Source: Pseudomonadota bacterium (GTDB lineage Bacteria; Pseudomonadota; Alphaproteobacteria; Rhizobiales; Hyphomicrobiaceae). Taken from it: a stretch of 31,545 bases of DNA. A program made the position numbers and the translations under genes. The notes under the pieces are model-generated. The model was not told the DNA's origin and made no database searches. It saw nothing but the letters and a program-made list of their open reading frames with translations. This document shows positions 1 through 8,944 of this stretch, piece by piece; the stretch's first letter is position 1, and every line of letters starts with the position of its first letter. The stretch is from assembly GCA_023412745.1 (NCBI GenBank), contig JAEZBZ010000228.1:1-31545 (forward strand). Reading direction: 5' to 3'.

Positions 1-1
1 G

Positions 2-1345
2 CTGACCAAACGCATCATGGCCGAATTCACGGCCGACGGCGCGGATAGCTGGTTCACCGAGGGCGCCAAGGAGCGACTGCTTGCCGGGCTGGTCGACGAT
101 CCGTCGGAATGGGAGCAGGTTCGCGACATTCTCGACGTGTGGTTCGAATCCGGCTCGACGCACGCGTTCGTGCTGGAGGACCGCCCCGATCTGAAATGGC
201 CAGCGGATCTCTACCTGGAAGGTTCAGACCAGCATCGCGGCTGGTTCCATTCCTCGCTGCTGGAGAGCTGCGGTACGCGTGGCCGCGCGCCTTACGACGC
301 GGTACTGACGCACGGCTTCGTCGTGGATGGCGAAGGCCGCAAGATGTCCAAGTCCCTCGGCAACGTGGTGGCACCTCAGGACGTCATCAAGAAATCGGGC
401 GCTGAAATCCTGCGCATCTGGGTCGCCAGCGCCGATTACTCGGAAGATCTCCGCATCGGACCCGAGATCCTCAAGTCCAACATCGAGACCTATCGCAAGC
501 TGCGCAACACGCTGCGCTGGATGCTCGGCAGCCTTGCCCATTTCGACGAGGCCTCGCGGGTCGAGCAGTCGGCGATGCCGGGGCTCGAGCAGTACATGCT
601 GCACCGGCTGGCGGAACTCGACGTGCTGGTGCGGCAGGGTTATCAGGCGTTCGACTTCAAGCGCGTATTCCATGCGCTGTCGAACTTCTGCATCAACGAT
701 CTGTCGGCGTTCTACTTCGATATCCGCAAGGACACGCTGTATTGCGAGGCCTTTTCAAGCGAGAAGCGGCGCGCCTGCCTGAGTGTGCTTGATGAAATCT
801 TCCAGCGGCTGACGATCTGGCTGGCGCCGATCATCTGCTTCACGGCGGAAGAGGCGTGGCTGGCCCGGCATCCCTCCGAGGATGGCTCGGTGCATTTGCA
901 GACCTGCCCGCCGATCCCAGCCTCGTGGCGCAATGACACGCTGGCCGAGCAGTGGGAGCGCATCCGCCGCGTCCGCCGCGTCGTCACCGGCGCGCTGGAG
1001 ATCGAACGCGCCGCCAAGCGCATCGGATCGAGCCTGGAAGCAGCGCCGGAGATCTACATCGACGTGCCCGAACTGCGCGCCGCCTTCGAGGGCATCGATG
1101 CGGCCGAAATCGCGATCACCAGCGGCGCCACCCTCAAGGCCGGAACTGCGCCGGAAGGCGCCTTCACGCTGCCGGACGTGGCAGGCGTCGGCGTCGTACC
1201 GCAGCGCGCGGAAGGCAGGAAGTGCGCGCGCTCCTGGCGTATCGTCGCCGATGTCGGTTCCGATCCGGACTATCCGGATCTGTCGGCCCGCGACGCGGCG
1301 GCGGTCCGGGAGTTCGACGCACGTTCACCGCAGGCAGCCGGATGA
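2..1345 (+). CDS. ileS: Isoleucyl-tRNA synthetase, 3' part (5' end outside window)
   Basis: Class I aminoacyl-tRNA synthetase that charges tRNA-Ile in the cytoplasm. The frame is open from base 2, so the N-terminal Rossmann and editing domains lie upstream of the window. What is seen is the second half of the catalytic domain with LYLEGSDQHRGWF and the KMSKS loop at 341–355, then the helical anticodon-binding domain. The C-terminus, where E. coli IleRS has a four-cysteine zinc ribbon (CPRC and a second CxxC), here reads KCARSW and then SARDAAAV, so only one cysteine remains. The stop overlaps the lspA start by 4 nt (ATGA), which implies translational coupling; ileS–lspA adjacency is classic. 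Identity is very secure; only the 5' extent is unknown. Confidence 0.97.
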   Translation: MTKRIMAEFTADGADSWFTEGAKERLLAGLVDDPSEWEQVRDILDVWFESGSTHAFVLEDRPDLKWPADLYLEGSDQHRGWFHSSLLESCGTRGRAPYDAVLTHGFVVDGEGRKMSKSLGNVVAPQDVIKKSGAEILRIWVASADYSEDLRIGPEILKSNIETYRKLRNTLRWMLGSLAHFDEASRVEQSAMPGLEQYMLHRLAELDVLVRQGYQAFDFKRVFHALSNFCINDLSAFYFDIRKDTLYCEAFSSEKRRACLSVLDEIFQRLTIWLAPIICFTAEEAWLARHPSEDGSVHLQTCPPIPASWRNDTLAEQWERIRRVRRVVTGALEIERAAKRIGSSLEAAPEIYIDVPELRAAFEGIDAAEIAITSGATLKAGTAPEGAFTLPDVAGVGVVPQRAEGRKCARSWRIVADVGSDPDYPDLSARDAAAVREFDARSPQAAG

Positions 1346-1863
1346 CGCAGATGCCGAGCGAAGCCAAGGCAGGCTTGCTGTGGGGACCCTACTCGCCGCT
1401 TGGCCTGGCGATAGCGCTCGCCAGCATCGTCGTGGATCAGGCGCACAAATGGTGGATGCTGGAGGTGTATCGCATCCAGGACCGCGGCCGGATTCAAGTG
1501 CTGCCGTTCTTCGACCTCGTGTTCGTGAAGAACGAGGGCATCAGCTATGGGCTCGGCGCGGGACGAATCGGCCAGATCGAACTGGCCCTGATGGCCGTCG
1601 TCGTATCGCTGGCGATGGTCGTCTGGTTGGCCCGCGGCGAAATGAACAGGCTGATGGCGGTCAGCATAGGGCTGATCATCGGCGGCGCCGTGGCCAACGC
1701 GATAGACCGCGTGGTTCTGGGCGGCGTGGCCGATTTCTTCCTGCTCTATGCCTTCGGGTTTTCCTGGTACGTCTTCAACATCGCAGATGTCGCGATCGTT
1801 GCCGGTGTCATCGGGCTCCTGTATGACTCATTCATACCGAGTCGCAATGGTGCCTCAAAGTGA
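1342..1863 (+). CDS. lspA: Lipoprotein signal peptidase (signal peptidase II)
   Basis: Inner-membrane aspartyl protease that removes signal peptides from diacylglyceryl-modified prolipoproteins. The 173-residue product has four hydrophobic segments and the two family catalytic motifs: NAID with Asp122 and FNIAD with Asp149; Asn119 and Asn146 are also present. The ATG at 1342 is chosen because it gives a usual LspA length and overlaps the ileS stop; the frame stays open further upstream but only inside ileS. The next gene encodes a lipoprotein, a likely substrate. No oddities seen. Confidence 0.97.
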   Translation: MTQMPSEAKAGLLWGPYSPLGLAIALASIVVDQAHKWWMLEVYRIQDRGRIQVLPFFDLVFVKNEGISYGLGAGRIGQIELALMAVVVSLAMVVWLARGEMNRLMAVSIGLIIGGAVANAIDRVVLGGVADFFLLYAFGFSWYVFNIADVAIVAGVIGLLYDSFIPSRNGASK

Positions 1864-1924
1864 CCCTAAAGGTCTGACCTTAACGGCATTCTGTCCGCGT
1901 GTTGCGCCACCGGAGAGACGATTG

Positions 1925-2380
1925 ATGATGAAGACTGCTCAACGACTTCGCAAGGCCTGCACCGCGGGTGTCATGCTCGTGGCTGTTTCGGTTGCGGGGT
2001 GCGGTATCGACGGCGTCGAATTGAACGGCGCAGTCTTCGACGTCCTCGGTGTATCGGGTAAGGGCAACGATGGCGTCGAGCCGCGTGTTGCCGAACGGCC
2101 CGGCATCGTGCTTCCGCCGACGACGGAAAGCCTGCCAGCCCCGGGTTCAGGCACCGAGCAGGCGGCTGGCGACATGGCGTGGCCGGATGATCCCGATCAG
2201 CGCCGCCTCGTCGACGCGGGCGCCATCGATCGCAAGCACGATGAGTTCTGCAAAGAAGCGCTTTGGCGCGCCAAAGCCGCGGGGCAGACTGACGCACAGA
2301 TCAAAGGCCCCAAGGGCATGTGTAATTCCTCAGTTCTTAATAACTGGGCTGGTAAAGAGATCACCTCGCGCAAAAACTGA
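1925..2380 (+). CDS. Small predicted lipoprotein of unknown function
   Basis: Encodes 151 residues. The N-terminus has basic residues, a hydrophobic stretch and a lipobox VAGC with the acylated cysteine at position 26, so the mature protein should be membrane-anchored and periplasmic. The mature part starts with an IDGVELNGAVFDVLGVS segment, followed by a Pro/Glu-rich linker and a C-terminal part with two cysteines (FCKEALW and KGMCNSS) that could form a disulfide. Two adjacent ATGs exist (1925 and 1928), preceded by GGAGAG. It lies 61 bp after lspA in the same direction. I recall similar lipoproteins at this spot in Rhizobiales but cannot name a function. Confidence 0.82.
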   Translation: MMKTAQRLRKACTAGVMLVAVSVAGCGIDGVELNGAVFDVLGVSGKGNDGVEPRVAERPGIVLPPTTESLPAPGSGTEQAAGDMAWPDDPDQRRLVDAGAIDRKHDEFCKEALWRAKAAGQTDAQIKGPKGMCNSSVLNNWAGKEITSRKN

Positions 2381-2681
2381 CGCCCGTATTACTGGTCGCA
2401 TGCGCGCTCTTTTGTCATGAAGACTTATGGGCCAGATCTCGGCAACGTGATCTGGCTAGGCTTTACGTAATTGTCATCGTGCTTTACGCCTCACTGTTGT
2501 GAGGGCGCTTAAGGCTAAGAAGCCCCAGGCACTCTGTTCCGTTTGACAAGGCTGGTCCGGCTCCCGACATGAAGGATCGGTATGCCCCTTCTCCGCGAAC
2601 TCATCCCGTGCTTTTCACGTCTACGGCCCGTCTCCAAATGCCCCCGAGCTGGTCTCAGGATCAGCGTATGAGGATCGACGT
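2381..2681 (+). other. Intergenic region between lipoprotein gene and M16 peptidase gene
   Basis: About 300 bases with no supported gene. It contains a perfect 8-bp inverted repeat (2431–2456, listed separately), a weaker 6-bp repeat CCTCAC/GTGAGG at 2489–2504, and a TTGACA at 2543–2548 that could be a -35 element for the peptidase genes. The -10 candidate 18 bp downstream (ACATGA, 2567–2572) is poor. The peptidase ribosome-binding site GAGGA is at 2670–2674. Confidence 0.4.
2431..2456 (+). terminator. Candidate terminator hairpin after lspA–lipoprotein unit
   Basis: GCCAGATC and GATCTGGC form a perfect 8-bp stem around a 10-nt loop, 50 bp after the lipoprotein stop. There is no T tract behind it, so it may be a Rho-assisted or mRNA-stabilising hairpin rather than a true intrinsic terminator. 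Confidence 0.3.
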
Positions 2682-4082
2682 ATGCTCACCCGCGTTCAAT
2701 TTCCGCTCTCACTTATTATGGCGCTTATCATGATGCTCGCACTCGCTGAACATCCTGCCCACGCGCTGACCGGCCAACGCGCGACCGAGTTCAAACTGGC
2801 GAACGGCATGCAAGTGGTCGTCGTTCCCGACCATCGCGCGCCTGTGGTGACGCATATGGTGTGGTACCGGGTTGGCGCTGCGGACGAGGCTCCGGGCGTT
2901 TCCGGCATCGCGCACTTCCTTGAACACCTCATGTTCAAGTCGACCAAGCAAATTGCCTCGGGTGAGTTCTCCAAGATCGTGTCGCGGCTCGGAGGTCAGG
3001 ACAACGCTTTCACCAGCCAGGACGCGACCGCCTACTTCCAGCGCATCGCCAAGGATCGCTTGCCTCAGGTCATGAAGATGGAGGCCGACCGCATGGTTAA
3101 CCTTCAGCTCAACGAGCGCGAAGTCCTGACGGAACGCGACGTTATTCTTGAGGAACGCCGGTCGCGGGTCGAGAACAACCCCCAAGCCGTGCTCGACGAG
3201 CAGATGAATGCGGTTCTGTACTATTCGCACCCCTACGGCATTCCGGTCATCGGCTGGGAGCACGAGATCGCACGACTGTCGCGCGAAGATGCGCTGAGCT
3301 TCTACAAGCTGCACTACGCGCCCAATAACGCCATTCTGGTGGTGTCCGGCGACGTGACGCCCGACGAGGTCAAGCGGCTGGCGGAGGAAAGTTACGGCAG
3401 GGTCGCTTCGAACCCGGCCATCGTCGAGCGCCGGCGGCCGATGGACCCCGAGCAGCGCGCGTCGCGCCGCGTCGAACTGAAGGACCTGCGCGCCGGCAAG
3501 CCGTCGATCCAGCGCTATTACGTGACGCCCAGCTATAAGATAGCCGAACCCGGTGAAGCCGAAGCGCTCGATCTTCTGCTGAAGGTGGTCGGTTCGGGCG
3601 CCACCAGCCGCCTGTATCAGAAGCTTGTCGCCGGCGATCAGATAGCCTCGAGCGCCGGTGGGTGGTACGCCGGCTCAAGCATGGATTTCGGCAAGATCGC
3701 GCTTTACGCGATCCCCAACGACGGCGTGTCGCTCGACACCACAGAGAAAGCCATCGACGCCGTCCTCGCCGACGTCATCAAGAACGGCGTTACGGAAGCT
3801 GAACTCGATCGCGCCAAGAAGTCGTATCTGGCCGAGCATGTCTACGAGAGCGACAACCAGGCGACGTTGGCCCGGCGCTACGGCTGGGGCCTCGTAGTTG
3901 GCCGCACGCTGGAAGAAATCGACGCGTGGCCGGAGCGAATTTCGGCAGTAACAACCGAGCAGGTACAGAAGGTTGCCGCTCGTTACCTCGATGCGCGGCG
4001 CTCGGTCACCGGCACCTTGCTTCCGGTTCCGAACGAAACTCAGCAGGAAACGACCAGCGCACCGGCTCCCGGACGTTCGTAA
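2682..4082 (+). CDS. Periplasmic M16 zinc peptidase, catalytic subunit
   Basis: Insulinase/pitrilysin-like metallopeptidase of 466 residues. An N-terminal signal peptide with a hydrophobic core ends near AHA (residues 25–28), so it should be exported. The inverted zinc motif HFLEH is at residues 78–82 (His78, Glu81, His82), and the distal glutamate ligand is probably in ILEERR (Glu157 or Glu158). N-terminal M16 and C-terminal M16 inactive-like domains follow the family layout. The start is supported by GAGGA 7 nt upstream. Two bases separate it from the next gene, which encodes a partner lacking the zinc motif; such M16B pairs form heterodimers (Sphingomonas Sph2681/Sph2682 is a known case). 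The substrate is unknown. Confidence 0.93.
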   Translation: MLTRVQFPLSLIMALIMMLALAEHPAHALTGQRATEFKLANGMQVVVVPDHRAPVVTHMVWYRVGAADEAPGVSGIAHFLEHLMFKSTKQIASGEFSKIVSRLGGQDNAFTSQDATAYFQRIAKDRLPQVMKMEADRMVNLQLNEREVLTERDVILEERRSRVENNPQAVLDEQMNAVLYYSHPYGIPVIGWEHEIARLSREDALSFYKLHYAPNNAILVVSGDVTPDEVKRLAEESYGRVASNPAIVERRRPMDPEQRASRRVELKDLRAGKPSIQRYYVTPSYKIAEPGEAEALDLLLKVVGSGATSRLYQKLVAGDQIASSAGGWYAGSSMDFGKIALYAIPNDGVSLDTTEKAIDAVLADVIKNGVTEAELDRAKKSYLAEHVYESDNQATLARRYGWGLVVGRTLEEIDAWPERISAVTTEQVQKVAARYLDARRSVTGTLLPVPNETQQETTSAPAPGRS

Positions 4083-4096
4083 GGATGAGTACCAAC

Positions 4097-5470
4097 ATGA
4101 CTGTTGAAAATCTGTCGGGGCGTCGTGCGTCTCTGTCCGCCGGTGTTTCAGCATTCTCGCTCGTTGCGGCTATGCTGTTTGCTCTCGTTGCAACCTATTC
4201 GACATCGGCCTCCGCTATGAAAATCCAGACAGTTAAAAGCCCAGGCGGCATCGAGGCTTGGCTCGTAGAGGAACACAGCGTTCCCTTGATGGCGCTGCGT
4301 TTTGCCTTCGAAGGCGGAAATTCGCAGGATCCCGACGGCAAGGAAGGCGTCGCCAATTTCCTGACCGCCATGATGGACGAGGGTGCCGGCGATCTGACGG
4401 CGCTGCAGTTCCAGGAGCGCACGGAAGAAGTCGCCATGCGCATGGGCTTCGATGATACGCGCGACGCGCTGTACGGAAGCTTTGAGACGCTCACGGTCAA
4501 CCGTGATGCCTCCGTTGAACTGCTCAAGCTCGCGATCAACAAGCCGCGCTTCGATGCAGACGCCGTCGATCGCATCCGCAGCCAGCTTCTCGCGAGCCTA
4601 GCATTCGCGGCCAAGGATCCGGATCGTGTGGCCTCGCGCGAGTGGTCTGCGGCTGCCTTTCCCGGGCATCCCTACGGGCGTTCCGCGACCGGTACCGTGG
4701 AGAGCATTTCGCGCCTGACACGCGACGATCTCGAAGACTACCGCAAGCGGGTGTTCTCCAAGGGGAACCTGAAGGTCGTAGCCGTTGGCGACATCGACGC
4801 AGCCACGCTCGGCAAGCTGCTGGACGATGTTTTCGGCGAGCTGCCTGCCAAGGCTCAGTTGACGAAGGTGCCAACCGTCGAGCCGACGAACGGCGGCATT
4901 CTGAATGTCATCGAGATGCCGGTCCCGCAATCCGTGGCAACGTTTGGCCTCGGGGGCGTCGCGCGCAAGGATCCCGATTTCATTCCCGCATTCGTCATGA
5001 ACCACATCCTGGGCGGTGGCGGCTTTTCGTCCCGCCTGATGGAAGAAGTGCGTGAAAAGCGCGGCTTGGCTTATTCGGTCTACAGCTATCTGCAGCCCTA
5101 CCAGCATGCGTCGCTGTTCGTCGGCGGCGTCGCGACCAAGAACGAGGAAGTTGCGCAGTCACTGGAGGTGATTACCGCCGAGCTACAGCGCATGGCCAAC
5201 GACGGTCCAACGCCGGAAGAGCTCGAAAACGCCAAGAACTACCTGATCGGCTCTTATCCGCTGCGCTTCGACACCAACGCCAAGATCGCTAGCCAATTAC
5301 TCGGTATTTTGCAGGACGATCTCGGCATCGACTACGTCGATAAGCGCAACGACCTGATCAAGGCCGTGACGCTTGAGGATGTTAAGCGGGCTTCGGCACG
5401 CATTCTTCAGACCAACGACCTCATCACCACGGTCGTCGGCCAGCCGAAGAACCTCAAGGGTCGCAGCTAA
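4097..5470 (+). CDS. Periplasmic M16 peptidase-like subunit without zinc motif
   Basis: Second member of the M16 pair, 457 residues from ATG 4097. An in-frame ATG at 4085 is also possible, but AAGG lies directly against it, whereas AAGGA is about 11 nt from 4097. A signal peptide (hydrophobic segment followed by STSASA) predicts export. At the position of the HXXEH motif the sequence is GVANFLTAMMDEG, so the zinc ligands are lost. The C-terminal half keeps the EEVREKRGLAYSVYSY segment, the Arg/Tyr element that M16B partner subunits supply for substrate binding. I infer that it forms a heterodimer with the upstream gene product. Confidence 0.92.
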   Translation: MTVENLSGRRASLSAGVSAFSLVAAMLFALVATYSTSASAMKIQTVKSPGGIEAWLVEEHSVPLMALRFAFEGGNSQDPDGKEGVANFLTAMMDEGAGDLTALQFQERTEEVAMRMGFDDTRDALYGSFETLTVNRDASVELLKLAINKPRFDADAVDRIRSQLLASLAFAAKDPDRVASREWSAAAFPGHPYGRSATGTVESISRLTRDDLEDYRKRVFSKGNLKVVAVGDIDAATLGKLLDDVFGELPAKAQLTKVPTVEPTNGGILNVIEMPVPQSVATFGLGGVARKDPDFIPAFVMNHILGGGGFSSRLMEEVREKRGLAYSVYSYLQPYQHASLFVGGVATKNEEVAQSLEVITAELQRMANDGPTPEELENAKNYLIGSYPLRFDTNAKIASQLLGILQDDLGIDYVDKRNDLIKAVTLEDVKRASARILQTNDLITTVVGQPKNLKGRS

Positions 5471-5543
5471 CGCTACACTGTGGCGTTACGCAGGCGATCA
5501 CGCGATAAGCGATCTCCCGCGACGATGAAGCTAAGGAGATGGC

Positions 5544-6908
5544 ATGACGGATCTGTCGCGTCCCCTGGATACGGCACCGGTCCTGCCATTTCGCCAGTCG
5601 ATTGTTCGTACCTTGCAGGCCGCCATCGGTGCGCATGGCCTGACGCCCGCCGAGTATGAACGCTGGATCTTCAGGCTACGCCCGGCGCTGCAACAGCTTC
5701 AGCGCGACTACGACGACAATAGCCTGCCACTGCTGCATACGCCGTCGGAGACTGCCGACATCGCGGCGGCGGAAGCGGCCATGGCGCGACTGTCGCGCGA
5801 CGCCGGAACAATCGTGTTTTTCGGCACCGGCGGCTCCAGCCTCGGCGGCCAGGCCCTGGCGCAGCTCGCAGGATGGCACATTCCCGGCAGTGCGCCGGAA
5901 AGCCAGAAACGGCGACCACGGACGCGGTTTTACGACAATCTCGATGGCAGTACGCTCGCGCGTGTATTGTCGACGCTCGATCTGCCAACAACACGCTTCG
6001 TCGTCACTTCCAAGTCCGGCAACACGCTTGAAACGCTGGTGCAAGTGATAGCTGCGGTCAGCGCCGCCAAGGACGCGGGATTGGCGTCCGAACTGCCGAA
6101 CCTGTTCCTCGGGCTGACGGAACCGGCGATGCCCGGCCGCAGGAATGGCCTGCGATCGCTGTTCGACGCCCACGACATTCCGCTGCTCGATCACCACACC
6201 GGTATCGGTGGGCGATACTCCGTGCTGACGAATGTTGGCCTGCTGCCCGCGCTGGCTCGGGGACTTGATGTAAGCGCGCTGCGCGCAGGAGCTGGCAGCG
6301 TGGTGCAGGCGATGCGCAACGCGCGTGATCCACAGGATCTTCCCGCTGCCGTCGGCGCGGCTGTCAGCATCGCCCTGGCGAAGGAACGCGGTGTCAGCAT
6401 CAGCGTGCTCATGCCATATGCCGACCGGCTGGCCAGTTTCGCGCGCTGGTACGTGCAGCTTTGGGCGGAAAGCCTCGGTAAAAGCGGCCATGGAACCACG
6501 CCGATCGCCGGTCTCGGCCCGCTGGACCAGCACAGCCAGCTACAACTGTTCATGGACGGCCCGCGCCAGCATCTCATCACCATTCTGCGGCTGGCAACGC
6601 GCGGCACCGGCCCCAGGATCGATCCTGCACTCGCAGCCCAAGCCGGCCTTGGTGAGATGTCCGGTCGTCATGCCGGCGATCTCGTGGCGGCACAGACCCA
6701 GGGTGTGCCCGATGCGCTGACACGGGCTGGACGGCCGGTGCGCCTCATCGATATAGAGGACCTGAACGAGTATACGCTGGGTGCACTGCTGATGAATTCC
6801 ATGTTGGAGACGATCCTGGCCGGACGTCTCCTCGGAGTCGATCCGTTCGATCAACCCGCCGTGGAGTTGAGCAAAATCCTGTCGCGTGAACGCTTGCAGC
6901 AGGCCTGA
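5544..6908 (+). CDS. pgi: Glucose-6-phosphate isomerase
   Basis: Interconverts glucose-6-phosphate and fructose-6-phosphate in the cytoplasm. The 454-residue protein shows the first SIS domain with FFGTGGSSLGG (residues 92–102), the phosphate-binding TSKSGNT (155–161), and GIGGRYSVLT (220–229) in the second SIS domain. Catalytic candidates are Glu309 in WAESLGKSG, His330 in DQHSQLQLF and Lys444 in VELSKIL. It is about 100 residues shorter than E. coli Pgi, as in many alphaproteobacteria and Gram-positives. AAGGAG lies 5 nt before the ATG. It ends 27 bp before mutL, so the two are probably co-transcribed. Confidence 0.95.
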   Translation: MTDLSRPLDTAPVLPFRQSIVRTLQAAIGAHGLTPAEYERWIFRLRPALQQLQRDYDDNSLPLLHTPSETADIAAAEAAMARLSRDAGTIVFFGTGGSSLGGQALAQLAGWHIPGSAPESQKRRPRTRFYDNLDGSTLARVLSTLDLPTTRFVVTSKSGNTLETLVQVIAAVSAAKDAGLASELPNLFLGLTEPAMPGRRNGLRSLFDAHDIPLLDHHTGIGGRYSVLTNVGLLPALARGLDVSALRAGAGSVVQAMRNARDPQDLPAAVGAAVSIALAKERGVSISVLMPYADRLASFARWYVQLWAESLGKSGHGTTPIAGLGPLDQHSQLQLFMDGPRQHLITILRLATRGTGPRIDPALAAQAGLGEMSGRHAGDLVAAQTQGVPDALTRAGRPVRLIDIEDLNEYTLGALLMNSMLETILAGRLLGVDPFDQPAVELSKILSRERLQQA

Positions 6909-6935
6909 TACCGAGCGACGCGGCGAGGATCATCT

Positions 6936-8771
6936 ATGCCGATACGGCAACTATCTCCGGACATGGTCAACCGCATCGCGGCGGGCGAGGTGATCGAGCG
7001 CCCGGCGAGCGTGGTCAAGGAACTGGTCGAGAACGCTATCGATGCTGGCGCCGGCGAGATCGAGATCGTTGCAGCGGGTGGCGGCATCTCGCTACTGCGC
7101 ATCAGCGATGACGGCGTCGGGATGGATGCGACCGACCTCGCACTGTGCGTCGAACGCCATGCCACCTCCAAGCTCAACGGCGAAGATCTGCTCGACATCC
7201 GCACGCTCGGGTTTCGCGGCGAGGCACTGCCCTCGATCGGGTCGGTCGCCGAGCTGACCATCGTCTCCCGCGCGCAGGGCGCCAAGCACGCGTTCTCGCT
7301 GACCATCGCGCGCGGGCATAAGGGCGCGATCATGCCGGCCGCCGCCAATGCGGGCACGCGCGTGGAAGTGCGCGACCTGTTTTCCGCGACGCCTGCGCGG
7401 CTCAAGTTCCTCAAGTCCGAGCGCGCCGAGAACATGGCTATCTCGGATGTCGTCAAGCGGCTGGCCATGGCGCATCCGGAAGTCGGCTTCACGCTGGTCA
7501 CCGGCGAACGCAAGGCGCTGCGGCTGCCCGCCGCCGACACCACGCCGGAAGGGCTGCTGCAGCGGCTCGGCGGGGTCATGGGCCGTGAGTTCATCGACGA
7601 CGCGCTAGCCATCGACGCGGAACGCGACGGGATTCATTTGTCCGGTTTCGCTGGCCTGCCGACGCTGCATCGTCCCGACGCGACGCTGCAATTCCTGTTC
7701 GTCAACGGCCGGCCGGTGCGAGACAAGGTTCTGGTCGGCGCGGTGCGGGCAGCTTACGGCGACCTTATCCCGCGTGGACGCCAGCCCTTGCTGGCGATTT
7801 TCGTCGACATCGACCCGCGCGATGTGGACGTCAACGTGCATCCGGCCAAGGTAGAGGTGCGGTTCCGCGATCCAGCCACCGTGCGCTCGCTGATCATCGG
7901 CGCGTTGCGGCGCGCGCTCGAAGGCGCCGGACATCGCGCCTCAGCGGCAGGCGGAACGGCCGCCATCGACATCCTGACCCAGCGGCCACCGATTGCGTAT
8001 CCGGCGCCGAGCGCAGCAACCGGCGCGGCGGCGTTCAGCCCGGTCTCACCTGCGCCTGCTGCAGCGCGTCTGTCGCCCGGCCTTGCTGAAGCATTCCAGG
8101 CGCCGCTTGCCGGCGTCGACGTGCCGAGCGCGGCAACCGCCATGGCATCCGCGACGCACGAGCCGTCTCCCGCCGCAGCCGAACTGGTCGACTACCCGCT
8201 CGGCGCGGCTCGCTGCCAATTGCACGAGACCTACATCATCGCGCAGACCCGTTCCTCGATGGTCATCGTCGATCAGCATGCCGCGCACGAACGCCTCGTC
8301 TACGAGCGGATGAAAACCATGCTGGCCAACGGCGGCGTGGCGCGGCAGGGGCTGCTGATCCCGGAAATCGTGGAGCTCAGGGAAGATGAAGCCGACGCGC
8401 TGGCCGAACACGCCGACGCGCTAGCAGAACTCGGGCTGCTGCTGGAACGCTTCGGTTCCGGTGCGGTGGCCGTGCGCGAGACGCCCGCACTACTCGGCCA
8501 GATCGACGTGAAAGGTCTAGTCCGTGATCTCGCTGCCGACATTGTCAACGAAGGCGATCACCTCGTCCTACGCGATCGGCTGGAAGCTGTGTGCGCGACG
8601 ATGGCCTGCCACGGCAGCGTGCGCGCCGGCCGCCGACTGACGCCTGCCGAGATGAATGCGCTACTGCGCGAGATGGAGGCGACACCACATTCCGGCCAGT
8701 GCAATCACGGCCGCCCGACCTACGTCGAGCTGGCGCTGTCGGACATCGAACGACTGTTCGGCCGGTCCTGA
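6936..8771 (+). CDS. mutL: DNA mismatch repair protein MutL, endonuclease type
   Basis: Links mismatch recognition by MutS to strand incision. The N-terminal GHKL ATPase has all motifs: ELVENAIDAG with catalytic Glu29, SDDGVGM, and TLGFRGEALPSIGSV. A Pro/Ala-rich linker (about residues 335–420) leads to the C-terminal dimerisation domain. That domain carries the nicking-endonuclease signature DQHAAHERLVYE starting at Asp446, matching DQHA-x2-E-x4-E, plus ACHGSVRAG and QCNHGRPTYVEL (Cys589), and it ends with FGR. Hence this MutL is predicted to nick DNA itself, as expected where MutH is absent. GAGGA lies 6 nt before the ATG. Confidence 0.96.
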   Translation: MPIRQLSPDMVNRIAAGEVIERPASVVKELVENAIDAGAGEIEIVAAGGGISLLRISDDGVGMDATDLALCVERHATSKLNGEDLLDIRTLGFRGEALPSIGSVAELTIVSRAQGAKHAFSLTIARGHKGAIMPAAANAGTRVEVRDLFSATPARLKFLKSERAENMAISDVVKRLAMAHPEVGFTLVTGERKALRLPAADTTPEGLLQRLGGVMGREFIDDALAIDAERDGIHLSGFAGLPTLHRPDATLQFLFVNGRPVRDKVLVGAVRAAYGDLIPRGRQPLLAIFVDIDPRDVDVNVHPAKVEVRFRDPATVRSLIIGALRRALEGAGHRASAAGGTAAIDILTQRPPIAYPAPSAATGAAAFSPVSPAPAAARLSPGLAEAFQAPLAGVDVPSAATAMASATHEPSPAAAELVDYPLGAARCQLHETYIIAQTRSSMVIVDQHAAHERLVYERMKTMLANGGVARQGLLIPEIVELREDEADALAEHADALAELGLLLERFGSGAVAVRETPALLGQIDVKGLVRDLAADIVNEGDHLVLRDRLEAVCATMACHGSVRAGRRLTPAEMNALLREMEATPHSGQCNHGRPTYVELALSDIERLFGRS

Positions 8772-8944
8772 TGGGACTGGCGATGTTCGCACCGCCACCG
8801 TTATGGTCGCATGAACCGTGCGCGCGAGGCAGCCATGCCCCATCGGTTAGATCCCTCCCCACGATCATGTCCATCGGTGCTGTGTCCGATGCACCGATCC
8901 AACCGAGGCGCAGTATGCGCACCAGTCGCCACGACATTTGCTGA

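Noticed and set aside
2569..2681. Small plus-strand frame from ATG 2569
   Set aside because: It has no ribosome-binding site, is out of frame with the peptidase and runs into it; nothing supports translation.
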